From: Megalobrama amblycephala
Lineage: Eukaryota; Chordata; Actinopteri; Cypriniformes; Xenocyprididae
Assembly (NCBI RefSeq): GCF_018812025.1
Contig: NC_063044.1
Coordinates: 46,628,077-46,692,076 of the forward strand
Direction: 5' to 3'
Length of the DNA stretch: 64,000 bases
Positions 49,084 through 60,594 of the stretch are shown piece by piece (position 1 is the stretch's first letter; every line of letters begins with the position of its first letter). The notes under the pieces were generated by a model that had not been told where the DNA came from, did no database searches, and saw only the letters and a program-made list of their open reading frames with translations. The translations under genes were made by a program, and so were the position numbers.

Positions 49084-49629
49084 AGGTGCATTGTGTAAAA
49101 TTTGTGAGGATCTATTGACAGAAATGCAATATAATATACATAACTATGTTTTCAGTGGTGCATAAAGACCTTACATAATGAACTGTTATGTTTTTATTAC
49201 CTTAGAATGAGCCATTTTTATCACACACATCCCCCCTCCATGTCAAGTCGCCATTTTGCGCTGGCATGATTGTACAGCAGCCCTAAATGGACAAACACTT
49301 TACAGAGCGTATTTACTCACTATTTTGTACTTCTTCTAAATTGTTTGTGTTTTTAGAGGCAGCTTGCATCGTCACTGTTGAATACGCACAGTAATAGTAG
49401 TAGTCGTTTGGTTTATTAGAAGTAGAGACCATTCTCTGTTAGAAGTAAGAAGAAACCTCATTGCTTCACACAGACTACTCTCTGCTCTCTCAGATGACAA
49501 CATCTCTGTCTTGTGTCGGCCAGACGGCCACCGTAGCTTTTTCGAAAGAGAGGAGTGCAAGGGGTGTGTGCCGTTAGTTGCAGTTTGCAACCTCACCGCT
49601 AGATGCCAATAAATGTACACATTGCACCT
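49084..49629. mobile_element. TTAA-flanked non-autonomous transposon, family 3
   Basis: TTAA at 49080-49083 precedes aggtgcattgtgtaaa, and gtacacattgcacct ends at 49629 before TTAA at 49630-49633. Inverted repeats of about 14 bp with one mismatch. Interior 546 bp without a transposase; the minus frame at 49372-49620 is internal. Note that aggtgc is shared with the ends of family 1. Confidence 0.88.
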
Positions 49630-49659
49630 TTAAGGTTTTAAAATGCAACAATTTAGCCT

Positions 49660-49825
49660 CGATTTGGAGTCCTTCACTGTATGGACAAAAACAGTCCTCA
49701 AAAATTCCTCAAAATACTTATTTTGTTTTTCCTGTTCAACAGAAGAGAGAAAGTCATAAAGGATTGCAACTAAATGAGGGTGAGTAAATTATGTCAATTT
49801 CCATTTTGGGATGAACTATTCAATT
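49660..49825 (-). repeat. 'gttcaccc'-type repeat, inverted copy
   Basis: cctgttcaacagaagagaga, then ctaaatgagggtgagtaaat and ccattttgggatgaactatt, the reverse of the usual order. Confidence 0.75.
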
Positions 49826-49829
49826 AAAA

Positions 49830-51060
49830 AAAAAAGTCATTTAACTAATTGAAACAAAAGTAATGAAGAAAATGAGCTCTTTTCTGAAGAAAAACTTTGA
49901 ACTTTTAAATTATACAAACTGTTTTCGTTAGCACTGTGGTATGCATCAACAGCAACCCTTTCTACAGGTATGAGCACAGATACAACATGATTAGATTCGG
50001 TTTAAATTAGAGCGATTAATCAGGTGGAAGATAAAACAATAAAACTCTTGCAGAGGAGAGATACATGCTCTAAAACAACAGAACAGACTAAAACTTCATG
50101 TTGATCAATAGACAGGAGCTAAAACAACAGGCAAACCCCATTAAAACACAGCAGCAGTGAGAATGTGCTGGGAAACTGCACAGCATTCTTATCTTCGACA
50201 AAGCAAATCACAGGATGTCAGTCTCAAATGTTTACCCCATGAGCAAAAGGAACGAGGGGAGGGCGATTATCCTCTTTTTAAACCTTTTAAAGATCTGCAG
50301 ACAGAATGACAGACTAACGGTTTGCTGAGTGGAGGTAACGCTATGATTGAAATGCGCTTCAGGCTGCGGTTTAGCTGTGCTAGCACTCTGTCGCTAGTTT
50401 AACTCAGTTCATACTACAGTATGACCAAGCTGTCCATCAAACACCTCTGATTGTGTCCACTAAGCACTTCCATGTGGTTCACAGTGTTCCATCAAGTGCA
50501 GATGTCTTTTCCTTGAGCAATCCAGACTTTGTATGCTTTCTATACAGCAAGCGTTCATAAAGATCTACGCCTGGTGAATTGATATCAGATCTGTTGGTTT
50601 TGCCTGCCTTCCCATCTGTCAATTGACCCAAGTCGTGCATAATCACTAATCCAATTGAAGCTATTATGCGGTTCAATCTCAACAGAGGACCTGATATTCT
50701 GGGAGGTTTGAATCTATTATGTTGCAGACCCATCAGATAAATTGTGATGTGATCATGAATTCTCTGACATTCGTACTCGGAGAACTCTGTATGTGCTCTA
50801 GGTCTCTTTATTGTTTGCACTGGCAGGTGTATATATGGGGATAGACAAAGATTTGTAGACTGTAATGCACAGGGGAAATCAGACTCGTTATTTCAGTATC
50901 TGCTGTTGGAGATCGCTCTGTTCTCCCTCGACTCGCTCAATTCTCTCTGTGAGACAGGAAGACGGTATTGGTTTGAGGTGCTGAACTTTTCGACGGTGAG
51001 AGACTCAAGTGTTAGGATATCTTTGCTTCAGTTCTTTTTCTTTATTAGAGCATGATATTA
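49830..51060. other. Non-coding stretch with no recognised gene
   Basis: No repeat or exon recognised. The 113-residue minus frame at 50479-50820 has no motif I know. Confidence 0.5.
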
Positions 51061-51062
51061 TG

Positions 51063-51567
51063 TACACTATCGTTCAAAGGTTTGAGGTCAGTACTCATGT
51101 ATTTTAAAAGAAATTAATACTTTTATTTAGCATGGGCTCATAAATTGATAAAACTTGACTGTGAAAATATGTATAATGTTACAAAAATATTTTATTTCAA
51201 ATAAATCCTGTTTTTTTTTTTAAACTTTATTCATCAGACAATCCTGAAACAATGTATCTCTGTTTCCACAAAACATTAAGCAGTTTAAAAACATTGATAA
51301 AGATAAGACATGTTTCTTGCAAATCATCTTATTAGTATGATTTCTGAAGGATCACTGAAGACTTGATGCTGAAAATTCATCTTTGTCATCATAGGAATGT
51401 AGTAAGTTACATTTTAAAATGTATTAAAGTAGAAAACAGTTATTTTAAATTGTAGTAATATTTTACAATTTTGCTGTTTTGATCAAAGAAATGCAGCCTT
51501 GATGAGACTTCTTTCAAAAACATTTTTTAAAAATCTGACTGACCCCAAACTTTTGAATGGTAATGTA
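51063..51567. mobile_element. 'tacactatcgttcaaaggtt' inverted-repeat element
   Basis: The left end, tacactatcgttcaaaggtt then tgaggtcag, pairs with the right end, ctgaccccaaacttttgaat then ggtaatgta. Interior has T-runs, tttctgaaggatcactgaag and gcagccttgatgagac, typical of an abundant teleost repeat. About 505 bp, non-coding. TA lies at each end. Confidence 0.82.
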
Positions 51568-51867
51568 CCTTATAATGTTATTAATTTTCTAAAAATGTCA
51601 AAGTTCGTTTGATGAATAAATTCATAATTTCATAAATGTATTTTTTACATTAGGTTAAATACATGTAGATTTTTGAAAGTTATTCTTGAGTGTTAAGAAC
51701 TCCAACTGAACATTTCAAACCCTAAGCCATTTTTTTTTTTATCGTATGTAACTCAACATGTGTGGAGAAAAGGGTTGTCAAAAGTACCAACTTTGGTACC
51801 AAGTTGGCACTGAAATTTAAAAAAATATTACTATAGCAGCATTTCCCCCAAGCATTTTGAGTGGATT

Positions 51868-52535
51868 CTTAGGGTGTACTCGCACTAGGCACTATGATCC
51901 GTGTCCGAGCGCATTTGACTGTGCCCGGGTGCGGTTCTTTTAGCCGTCCCTGGCCCGCTTGGAAGAGGTGAGCCAGAGCACGGTTCGGTTGGGCTCGAGC
52001 GCGGTACACATGCAGTGTGAGTGCTAATCGTGCCTGAGCACGGAACAGCTGCTACTTTTGTGTGTGCTACTGTCATCGTTACGATGGCAAACATCTTTAT
52101 TACTACTTTGATAGTACACTTTTCAATTCATGTAATTAATTCGAGTGTATTTGGGTTTATAATGGGTCTGATTCTCACTTTATTGATGAACAGGAATTGT
52201 AGTTTGCGCCCTTAAACCCCTCTAATTGGCCATTTTGTTCACGTGCTCAACAGATATGTCTGTGATTGGCTACAATGATCAACACTTCAAAAACATGTTG
52301 TAAGTAGACATCAATGACACTCTTCACCAAGCACTTACACAGATACACACGGGAGCGTTTGAAAGCAGGCATTTATCAGCAGATCTGTCTCTCAGCGGAT
52401 ATATTAGGGATCCGCTGATAGACGCCTGCTTTCAAACACTCCCATGTGAATCAGTTCAAGCGCTCGGTGAAGAGCATCAAAGATGTCCATTTACAACATG
52501 TTATTGAAGCGTTGATCATACATATGGTATATATT
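51868..52535. mobile_element. 'gggtgtactcgcactaggc' DNA-transposon-like repeat
   Basis: The left part, ttagggtgtactcgcactag, is followed by a GC-rich segment with repeated gagc(g/a)c/cacggt words to about 52045, resembling a cyprinid repeat that begins agggtgttctcacactaggc. It runs into the near-palindrome at 52277-52517. Whether the palindrome is part of the same element is inferred. A 69-residue minus frame and a 64-residue plus frame here overlap and lack domains. Confidence 0.5.
52277..52517. repeat. 241-bp near-palindrome
   Basis: The arms 52277-52385 and 52409-52517 are reverse complements with scattered mismatches (gatcaac...gcagatc against gatccgc...gttgatc), around a 23-bp centre. 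The inner arm carries tttgaaagcaggc / gcctgctttcaaa as an exact match. Probably the hairpin of a MITE. Confidence 0.85.
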
Positions 52536-53169
52536 GTACATATATTACATTAAAGCATAGATATCTAGTTACTTAGAATAGTTGCATTGAAGTCCAAATT
52601 GCATTATAATCCGGTGAAAATGGGGTGCAGCATCAATCTCAGCACCTTTACCTCCTGCATCCTTGCACTGTCTACATCTATTTTTGCCTGATTGTGTTTG
52701 TCTGCATGTGTTTAAATGCCTGTGTCTGTGACCTTAAAGGCAGTCTTTGATCCAGTCTGCATGTTAGCATTTCACGCATCAAGGAAGGGGGTGGATGTGC
52801 TTGAAGAGAAGGGGACACAGCAGAAAGAAAGATGGGAACCGATGAAGCAGGAAATTGCAGTTTCTCTACGTGTCAGTGGTCTATTTGTTTGAGTACCCCC
52901 TGCATGCACAGGGACCAAACACCATCTTTACCAAGAGTCCTGAATTCATTAAACTGCACCAACACCTAGCCAATATGTAAAGACCACTTTATCTCAGCTT
53001 TTTTTCCCATTTATGCAGTATTCCTATACAGTTTTTGGCGCTGTAAAAATAATGTGTTTGTTAAACTTGTGTAAGTGTTTGACAGGAATTATAAAATGGT
53101 CTAATTGCCAAAATAACTAACTGACCATTTTAAGTAGTAGAAATATATAACACTGTACTTGTTATATAT
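52536..53169. other. Unique non-coding spacer
   Basis: No gene or repeat recognised. Confidence 0.5.
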
Positions 53170-54249
53170 AGCGGTGGACAAAGTACACAAATCAAGTACT
53201 TGAGTAAAAGAACAGATAACATAATAAAATATGACTCCAGTAAAAGCATAATTACTTATTTTATATTTTACTTGAGTGAACGTACTTGGTTTTTAATGTA
53301 CTTTAAAGTAAAAAGTAGGTTTGATGAACCATGTTTATTAGCCAGCACTAGTCAGACTCAGTCAAGACTAATAAGAAAGATACATAATATGCATTGGTCT
53401 GCAAATAAGCTAACTTTTTATTTTATTACCAAAATGACTTCAGTATACTAAAATATCATTTTAACTTACTGATAATTCAAGTGTGCAAATGTGAAATATA
53501 CCATATAGTATTTTAAAAGGAAAATCGAAATTTGTGTAAATATATGGCTACAAATAGCCTAGTATAAAAATACTGCAGATGTCACATGGTGCAAAATGCA
53601 TTGATACTTTAAAGGGAACACTATACAAAAATACTAGTTTTATATCATTTATAAGTGCTACAACAGTGAGGAAGATGCATGCATTAATTGGTGATATTTT
53701 ATTTAGGTAAAATAATGATGTGACATAAATGCCCAAATTCAAGTATTTCAATGGGCTTAAACAGCTCTTCCTTTTACAGCAGATTTCCTTCACAAATAAT
53801 TGGCAGTCATAACCTAAATATGATTTTCATTTACAACAATCAGTAGTAAAATTCAATATGTTAGTAGGCTACTTTCCGTGCCGTCCATCTTGCGCACATT
53901 CAAGCTCCGGTGATATCACGGTTTTTCACTCATTTTGACCGGATCATTAAATCAGTTGTTGATTCAAGAACAGCTGCAGTCGGATCAGTCCATTTCATGA
54001 ATAAATCGTTCAGTGCGATTTGGGAACCAATTCAACAGGTTCATTGGAAAGAATCAGCTCTGTCACGATTCGGACATTGCTCTTGCGCTGGCGATTTCTC
54101 CGGCTCCAAATAACGAGTTATTGGAGTAAAATGTACGATGTTATGCTTTAGAATATAGTTTCCCAAAATAAAAATAAAATACTCTGATAAAATACAGATA
54201 TTTGAAAGTAAAATAACAAAGTAGAAATACTTTGTTACTGTCCACCACT
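53170..54249. mobile_element. 'gcggtggacaaagtac' inverted-repeat transposon
   Basis: Left end agcggtggacaaagtacaca then caagtacttgagtaaa; right end agtagaaatactttgttact then gtccaccact, an imperfect inverse. The ends match a common cyprinid family with gtggtggac termini. Interior contains AT-rich sequence and a unique-looking segment at 53870-54110. No transposase. No clear target duplication, so superfamily is not assigned, although the subterminal 'gtacttgagtaaa' words resemble the hAT element at 55631. Confidence 0.78.
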
Positions 54250-55337
54250 GATTATAGTACATGTAAATGTCATTCTTTAAAAAGCTATCGGTATCAATAC
54301 ACTGTGTTAAAGGAGATTTTTCTCATAAAAGAAGCCTTAAAGACATAAGTGAAATGACCTTCCCTGACAACCGATTGATATTCCGACACAGCGAGTCTTC
54401 ATACCTCACAATCAAAACCTTTGTCGCGGATTGTACTCAGACTTTGATTGCAGGAATAGTCTTTTGGAGTGTCATTGAGGTTTATCTGTTCTTCGCATCA
54501 ACTATTTTTTTTTTCTTCTCGTCTACCTTTTTGGCTTCTAAAGGCTAATAAGGAAATGGTGGTTGATGGATATCACCGCATAGGTGGACTCTGGAGACCT
54601 GCATAGAATACCATCACTGCAGGACAATAACAATATCACCTTGATGGGTTTAATCCACAGGTTTCTGAAATAAAACTGTACCATATTGTGCAGTAAAGCT
54701 CTTTCTAACTCACTTAAAATATACCGCCCTCTGATTGTACAGGCTTTTAAACATAAAGCCACACACATCCATGTCGAATGACATTTACACACGAATGCAC
54801 ACACACACGCGCGCATCTAAGGTAATGGCATACAATTTCCCTCGAGCTCTCTTTGCTTTTATGAGAGACATGCCTCCCTGAGAGTGGTAATGACAAAATC
54901 GTGTGAAGGACAGTTAGCTGTTGCTTGTGGCTACATTACTCCCTCTGGACTCATACTTGTGCACGCACACGCACACACATGAAAGTAAATGGACAGTTTC
55001 AATGAGGATCTGATTCTAATTTAGAGCCAATTAGCAGCAAGAGCAGCACATAAATGACCTGCTAAATCATCAAGGAGTTAGGGGTTCATGAGTGTCCTCT
55101 GAGCTTAGCTAGATCCACACTAGCACACTCGGTCTATACTAACTTCCAGCTGGGAGATTTCACTTGCTTTGAGTGAACTGCCCTTGGCCAAAAGGCACTT
55201 GTCTTAAGTGCCCTAACAAATACCGCCATTTGCACTCTAGGGCTCACTGCTCATGATCAAGGCGAACACGTGTCTGGAGGACATGTGCCTTTGTGCAGGT
55301 CTCACATCGGTCCTGCATCTGTTGGCCCTGATGTTAA
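54250..55337. other. Non-coding stretch with no recognised gene
   Basis: CA/CG-rich dinucleotide sequence at 54795-54815 and 54963-54980. No exon recognised. Confidence 0.5.
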
Positions 55338-55500
55338 CGGGAGAGTTCACCCTAAAATGAAAATGAAGTCATAAATTACTAACCCTTATGTTGCCCGTAT
55401 GCCCTTCTTTCTTTTGTGGACCACAAAAGGAGAATTAAAAAAAAAAATTATTGTCCATATAATGGCATATAAAAGCATTAAGCGGCATACGATATGAAAT
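55338..55500 (+). repeat. 'gagttcaccc' dispersed repeat fragment
   Basis: gggagagttcaccctaaaat, gaagtcataaattactaacc and tttcttttgtggaccacaaa, in family order. Confidence 0.72.
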
Positions 55501-55630
55501 TTAAGGTATTATTTAAGGAAAATCCTGATCCTGGCCGTTGGTCTGTGCACGGCTACGTGACGTGTGCATTCATGTGACTCTATTAGCGCCACAGTTCACT
55601 CCGTCTCGCCCAGAAAAAGCACACAAGCAG

Positions 55631-57067
55631 CAGAGGTGTAAAGTACTTGAGTAAATGTAATTAGTTACTGTACTTAAGTATCTTTTTGGCTACTTTGTAG
55701 TTGTACTGAGTATCAAAGATATTACCAACGTTTACTCTTTACTTGACTACACTCTAAAAAATGCTGGGTTAAAAACAACCCAAGTTGGGTTGAATATGGA
55801 CAAACCCAGCAATTGGGTTGTTTTAACCCAGCGGTAGGGTTAAATGTTTGCCCAACCTGCTGGGTAGTTTTATTTAACTCAACTATTGTTTAAAAATTAC
55901 TGTATTGCTTAATTAAAATTAACCCAAAGTATGTTGGAAATGAACATGTATTAATGTTCAATGAATAATTATTAAACAATATACATTTATATTAATAAAC
56001 TATTAAACTATTAAATTTATATTAATAAAATATTAAAGCTTATTAATAAACATTCACCTTTTGTCTATTATTGTTGCCTCTAATTGCATCTGGTTTTTAA
56101 TTTCCCAACTATTTTGGGTTCATTTTAAGCTAGCCATATAGCAATTTTTAAACAATAGTTGGTTTACATAAAACTACCCAGCAGGTTGGGCAAACATTTA
56201 ACCCAACCGCTGGGTTAAAACAACCCAATCGCTGGGTTTGTCCATTTTCAACCCAACTTGGGTTGTTTTTAACCCAGCATTTTTTAGAGTGTACGTTTTT
56301 GAGCAAGTAAATGTACTTTTTACTCCACTACATTTGTGAGGAGTAATGCAATTACACATTACATTTTTCATGGCACCTAACTTTTTCTGCAGCAGTTTGT
56401 TTCTGCTATAAGAAGTGATATCGCCATCTAAGGGCATTGAAGGTACTATATCTTGTGCATTTTGCCTTTACTCACCCAAACTTGTCATCAAGGCTAGTTT
56501 ATATGAATGTGAGTGCATTAGCAGGTAATGTGAATCGCAGATGTTTGATTTATTAGATGAGGAAAATGACTGCAGCCGGTGATGAGGCTCAAACCAGCAC
56601 GTACAGTAGTCTTTGACTATTTAATTTTACTTAACATTGTTTTATTTATCCACTATAGTGACAAGATCTTTTTGAAGGATATTGCTTTATTTATAGACTT
56701 TCGGTGCACTTGAGTTCAACTGAGACTTAAGAGTTTGTAGACATTTAAAAGGTTGTTGTGGTGACCTTGATTTATTGCAATATTGAGGTGTTCAGTTTTA
56801 TTTTGATTTTAGAAAATAAACTTGATTTCTCATCTTACAAATCAATTGCTTCTTAATTTCACTGGCATGTCTCTCAGGACTAGTGCCTCTCTGAGCCTAC
56901 ATTCAGCATGAGTAAAATACTTAAGTACTGTTAAAATCAGATACTTTAAGACTTTTACTCAAGTTGTACTGGAATTGATTACTTATAACTTGTAATGGGG
57001 TCAATTTCGATGTAAGGTATCAGTACTTTTACTCAAGTATGGTTTTCAGGTACTCTTTACACCTCTG
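55631..57067. mobile_element. hAT-type transposon, 'cagaggtgtaaagtac' ends, 8-bp duplication
   Basis: The ends cagaggtgtaaagtac and gtactctttacacctctg are inverted repeats. ACAAGCAG is duplicated exactly on both sides (55623-55630 and 57068-57075), the 8-bp duplication of hAT elements. The interior has 'acttgagtaaa/ttactcaagt' words near both ends. It is interrupted by the palindromic element at 55750-56291, leaving about 893 bp of its own. No transposase. Confidence 0.92.
55750..56291. mobile_element. Long-armed palindromic transposon, copy 3 (nested in hAT)
   Basis: Ends cactctaaaaaatgctgggt and gcattttttagagtg, flanked by TA at 55748-55749 and 56292-56293. Removing the element and one TA rejoins ...tacttgac-ta-cgtttttgagc of the host hAT. 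Arms of about 130 bp contain aacccag/ctgggtt words. The best-defined of the three copies. The minus frame at 56198-56437 crosses the arm and is not a gene. Confidence 0.92.
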
Positions 57068-57240
57068 ACAAGCAGGGGCACCTTAAGATAACCAAAGGTC
57101 CCCTGGGCTACAGCTTTATGATAGGTCTCCTAGCCAGATAAATTTGTTTAGCTTCCTGCTAAAAAAAAATAATTCCTCAATTATTTGTGTCGAAATTTAT
57201 CAAAATTGTATTGTCGATAACATTAACATTTAGAATACTG

Positions 57241-57547
57241 TGGGCCCTAGTTTAACAATCTAAGTGCATGGTCTAAAGCGCATGGTGCAACTGCACTTGG
57301 GGAGTGTCCGAATCCACTTTTGCTAGTTTAATGACGGGAAAAGTGGTCGGTGAACCCGGTGCATGGTCTAAAAGGGTTGTCCATATTCTCTTAATGAGTA
57401 ATGGGTGTGTTTTGGGCGTAACATGCAATAAACCAATCAGAGTCTCCCATGGGCACAAATGCATTGTGGCGCAGGACATGCAAATCATAATTGCGTCAGG
57501 CTGAAACCACCAGCAAAAAACACTTGCGCCGCGTGTATGATAGGGCC
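57241..57547. mobile_element. 'gggccctattttaac' MITE
   Basis: Left gtgggccctagtttaacaat then ctaagtgcatggtctaaagc; right cttgcgccgcgtgtatgata then gggccc. The gggcccta ends are inverted repeats, and gcgca words lie inside both. Common short cyprinid element. The 136-residue minus frame at 57273-57683 lies over it and over the next MITE, and is most likely fortuitous. Confidence 0.75.
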
Positions 57548-57670
57548 CTGTGTGTATGATGTGTAAAAATATGGGACAAATAATATCTCTGCCAGTAGGT
57601 GATGCTTGTGGAACAGCAGAATTATAGCGGTTACATAAACAAAGCAGTGCTGCGCTTAAAAACACTACAT

Positions 57671-57862
57671 CAGTGGTTCCCAAACCTGTCCTGAAGGAAC
57701 CCTAGCACTGTACATTTTGTATGTCGCTCTTATCTGACACACCTACTTCAGGTCTTACAGTCTCTACTAATCAGCTGATGAGTTGAATCAGGTGTGTCAG
57801 ATGAGAGAGACATCCAAAATGAAAGTGCTGGGGGTCCTCCAGGACAGGTTTGGGAACCACTG
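57671..57862. mobile_element. hAT-type palindromic MITE, complete
   Basis: cagtggttcccaaacctgtc pairs with gacaggtttgggaaccactg, and the arms (agcactgtacattttg / caaaatgaaagtgct, cagctgat centre) form a 192-bp hairpin. Flanks CACTACAT (57663-57670) and CGCTACAT (57863-57870) agree at 7 of 8 bases, consistent with an 8-bp hAT duplication. Confidence 0.9.
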
Positions 57863-57870
57863 CGCTACAT

Positions 57871-58421
57871 TATTATAGGCATTATATGGAGGTATTATGA
57901 AAAGAAAATGCCATCAAAACTTTTCTGGCCGAAATGCGAGTTTACAGGTATTTATTGTTCATCAGCAGTAGATCAAAACAATCACTTGACATTAATGTGG
58001 GCTATATAGTGATTGCAGAAAAACTCGTGCACGTAGAAAGCAAAACAGCACCGGGGGCCTCATCTATAAAATGTTGTGTAGAATGGTAAACAATTTCTCA
58101 AACGTGCATATGTGTGATTCAGAGAACAAATGTATACACAAAAAAGATCTCCCCCTAGTAAACACCACCTAATTAATGTCATTAACATATAAAAGAGCAT
58201 TAGTCAATGTCCAAATCCTTTACTTGAGAGTGACGAGTTGCAAGAATTGCTTAGATTTCCAAATACCTGCAGTACTCCAACTCTCTGCCACAAGGAAAAG
58301 TGCGTACGTCTGCTTAGACCCTGATGTGGTGCTAGGAACTTTTCAACATCAAAGACCGGTTTTATATATATGAACATTGGTGTGGATTTTAGTGTACGCA
58401 CACAAAAAAAAAATCTCACAC
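57871..58421. other. Spacer inside the inverted arms
   Basis: 58055-58075 (gggggcctcatctataaaat) looks like the start of another dispersed repeat; its end was not found. Frames on opposite strands at 58176-58551 overlap and lack domains. Confidence 0.45.
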
Positions 58422-58470
58422 CTTGTGTGCTTTTTCTGGGCAAGATGGAGTGAACTGCAGCACTAATTAA

Positions 58471-59462
58471 TAGGGCTGGGTAAAAAATATTGATTTCTCG
58501 ATTTGAATCGATTCTCATTTTTACGTACCAATGTCGATTCTTAAATCCCAAGAATCATTTAGTCCACTCTGTTTTCAGTTGAGGCCTCCCATCCAATAAA
58601 TGGCAATAATCTTTGTGCTTTGTTACTTTTGATATGAAGCAAAGTCTCAGATTTCAAATGACGTCCATCTTATTATGAGATTCAAAAAATAAGTACCGTT
58701 TTGGTGCTGTTTAATGTGACGTGACAGATCGCTGTAGTGCCTCAGTTAAAGAGAAGCGGCAGCACTGAGCGCATGCAACCTCCTCTCCTCCGCTTTAATA
58801 CCGGTTACAGCGGGAAATAAACACGACTAAACATCTGAAGGTATGTTAAAAGATACAGTACATCTTACCGAAATCTGTATCATATGTCGCATAATAGCTC
58901 AATCAGCGTTTCAACCCTGGAAAGACGTCAATAAAACAGCTTGTAAACAATGTCACATAACGTCACATTTACCTCAGAAAAACATATTTGGTGACCATAA
59001 ACTCATTAGTCAGCTAGAAAAATGAACTATAGAGCGCAGCATCCTGATAAATACATGCACTGTTACATATTAATTATAATTTTTAATGTTTTTCAATATT
59101 TAATGCATGTTTGAATAAATCATTTATGACAGCCACGATTTAAATGCTTATATATATATATATAAAACACAAATTGGAGTAGAAATATGATTATGTAATT
59201 CTAAACTTTATTTATTATAAAAAACATCATTGACTGTAATTTAAGTGTTAATTTTAACCTTCAATGTTATAGTAATGTAGTACCAACTGACTCCCATGTG
59301 TAGTTTACAACATTAGTTGAGATTTTTTTCCTCTAGAAAATTTGTACTGTATCTGATATACTACATCCAAAATAATTGATATCTAATTGAAATCAGAATC
59401 AAAACGCGAGCATGAATAGAAATCTAATCGAATTGTGAAAATTGTGTCAATACGCAGCCCTA
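58471..59462. mobile_element. hAT-type transposon with 'tagggctggg' ends
   Basis: Left end tagggctgggtaaaaaatat then tgatttctcgatttgaat; right end cgaattgtgaaaattgtgtc then aatacgcagccct. It interrupts the right inverted arm exactly: 55578-55585 in the other arm reads the uninterrupted ctctattagc, equal to gctaatagag. Flanks CTAATTAA and CTAATAGA match at 6 of 8 bases, compatible with an aged 8-bp duplication. About 990 bp, no transposase; (TA)n near 59150. Confidence 0.8.
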
Positions 59463-59509
59463 CTAATAGAGTCACATGAATATGCATGTCATGTAGCCAT
59501 GCACTGAGC

Positions 59510-60589
59510 CTGCCGTAGCTGTATCCTGTGCAATTGGCTGGATTAGGTTCTGTCCTCACAAATGGGGATTCTTATCCTTGTGCCAAAGGACTGTAGCCTG
59601 CACTCAGATAAACCATGTGTTCATGCATCAACAGCCTAATTCCTATTTGAACACAAATCTGGTAAAATATGACAGTTATCTAGCACAGAATCAAAGAAAC
59701 CAATATAGTATATATAAAAAGGTTAGAAGATTAAAAACATGCAGAGGGATTGATTTTGTTTTATGATGTAAATATGAGTGGTGTATGTGTAAATGAAAGC
59801 TCTTATTCTGCACTGGGACTGACATCAGAGACCCAGTTATTATTATAGTGCTTTGGCATTTTTGATTTTGAGGCATTCACTGGTTTATTTTAGAATGTGA
59901 CTCAGAGTTGCGGTGATCCTCATGTGAACCAAAAGATAGTACAAATTATATAGAGTACAAATTAAAACATTAATGCTGGTGTTTCAGACAGTCATTTCTC
60001 AACATAATCTCAGAACCCAGTCACTGATAAACCTGTGCTTTTTGATTGACAGCTCCAGCAATTGTAAAGGGAGCTTTCTTGGATTGCTTTCTATATATAA
60101 TTGAATCACCATTTAGATAACAAGATTATTCTATCCTACTAATAGAAGCAACATGAAGTTGACCGTTTAGTTTGAATTACTGACACATACAAAGAACATC
60201 TGACTTTACATGAATCATTACATATCAGATCAGACTTTAGACCCGTAGGAGTAACTCAGTTACTTACATGTTGTTGCATTACTGTCGAGTCCTTATTGTA
60301 AAAGTCTGTTTGCACAGCCTGCGCTGAAATGCAATTGTTTTAACAAAGAATCCACAGTGAAATGTACCAAATGCTAATAAATAATGCTCAACTGAGACAT
60401 TCACATTGTTGAAAAACATGTTCCTAGCATTAGGATCCTTTGAAAGGTAATGTTATTTTTAATCCTGTATCACACTTCTCTCCAGGACCAGTCGTTGGCT
60501 GGATCTGGTGTCAATAAAAGCTTTTATTGGACTATCAAGGAAGTTTTCAGTTCTAAAACTTACAGGATATTCTTATAGTATGATGACCT
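59510..60589. other. Non-coding stretch with no recognised gene
   Basis: AT-rich unique sequence; nothing recognised. Confidence 0.5.
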
Positions 60590-60594
60590 CTTAT

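Larger units (their letters stand above)
55545..59504. repeat. Inverted arms enclosing a nest of transposons
   Basis: 55545-55627 (gtgcacggctacgtgacgtg ... aagcacacaag) is the reverse complement, at about 85% by eye, of 58422-58468 joined to 59463-59504. The right arm is split by the hAT element at 58471-59462. The left arm is followed immediately by the hAT element at 55631-57067. The arms could be terminal repeats of a larger old transposon or an inverted duplication. The outer limits are not defined because I see no target duplication. Confidence 0.72.

Noticed and set aside
57273..57683. 136-residue minus-strand reading frame
   Set aside because: It lies across the gggccc MITE and the edge of a hAT MITE; no domain.
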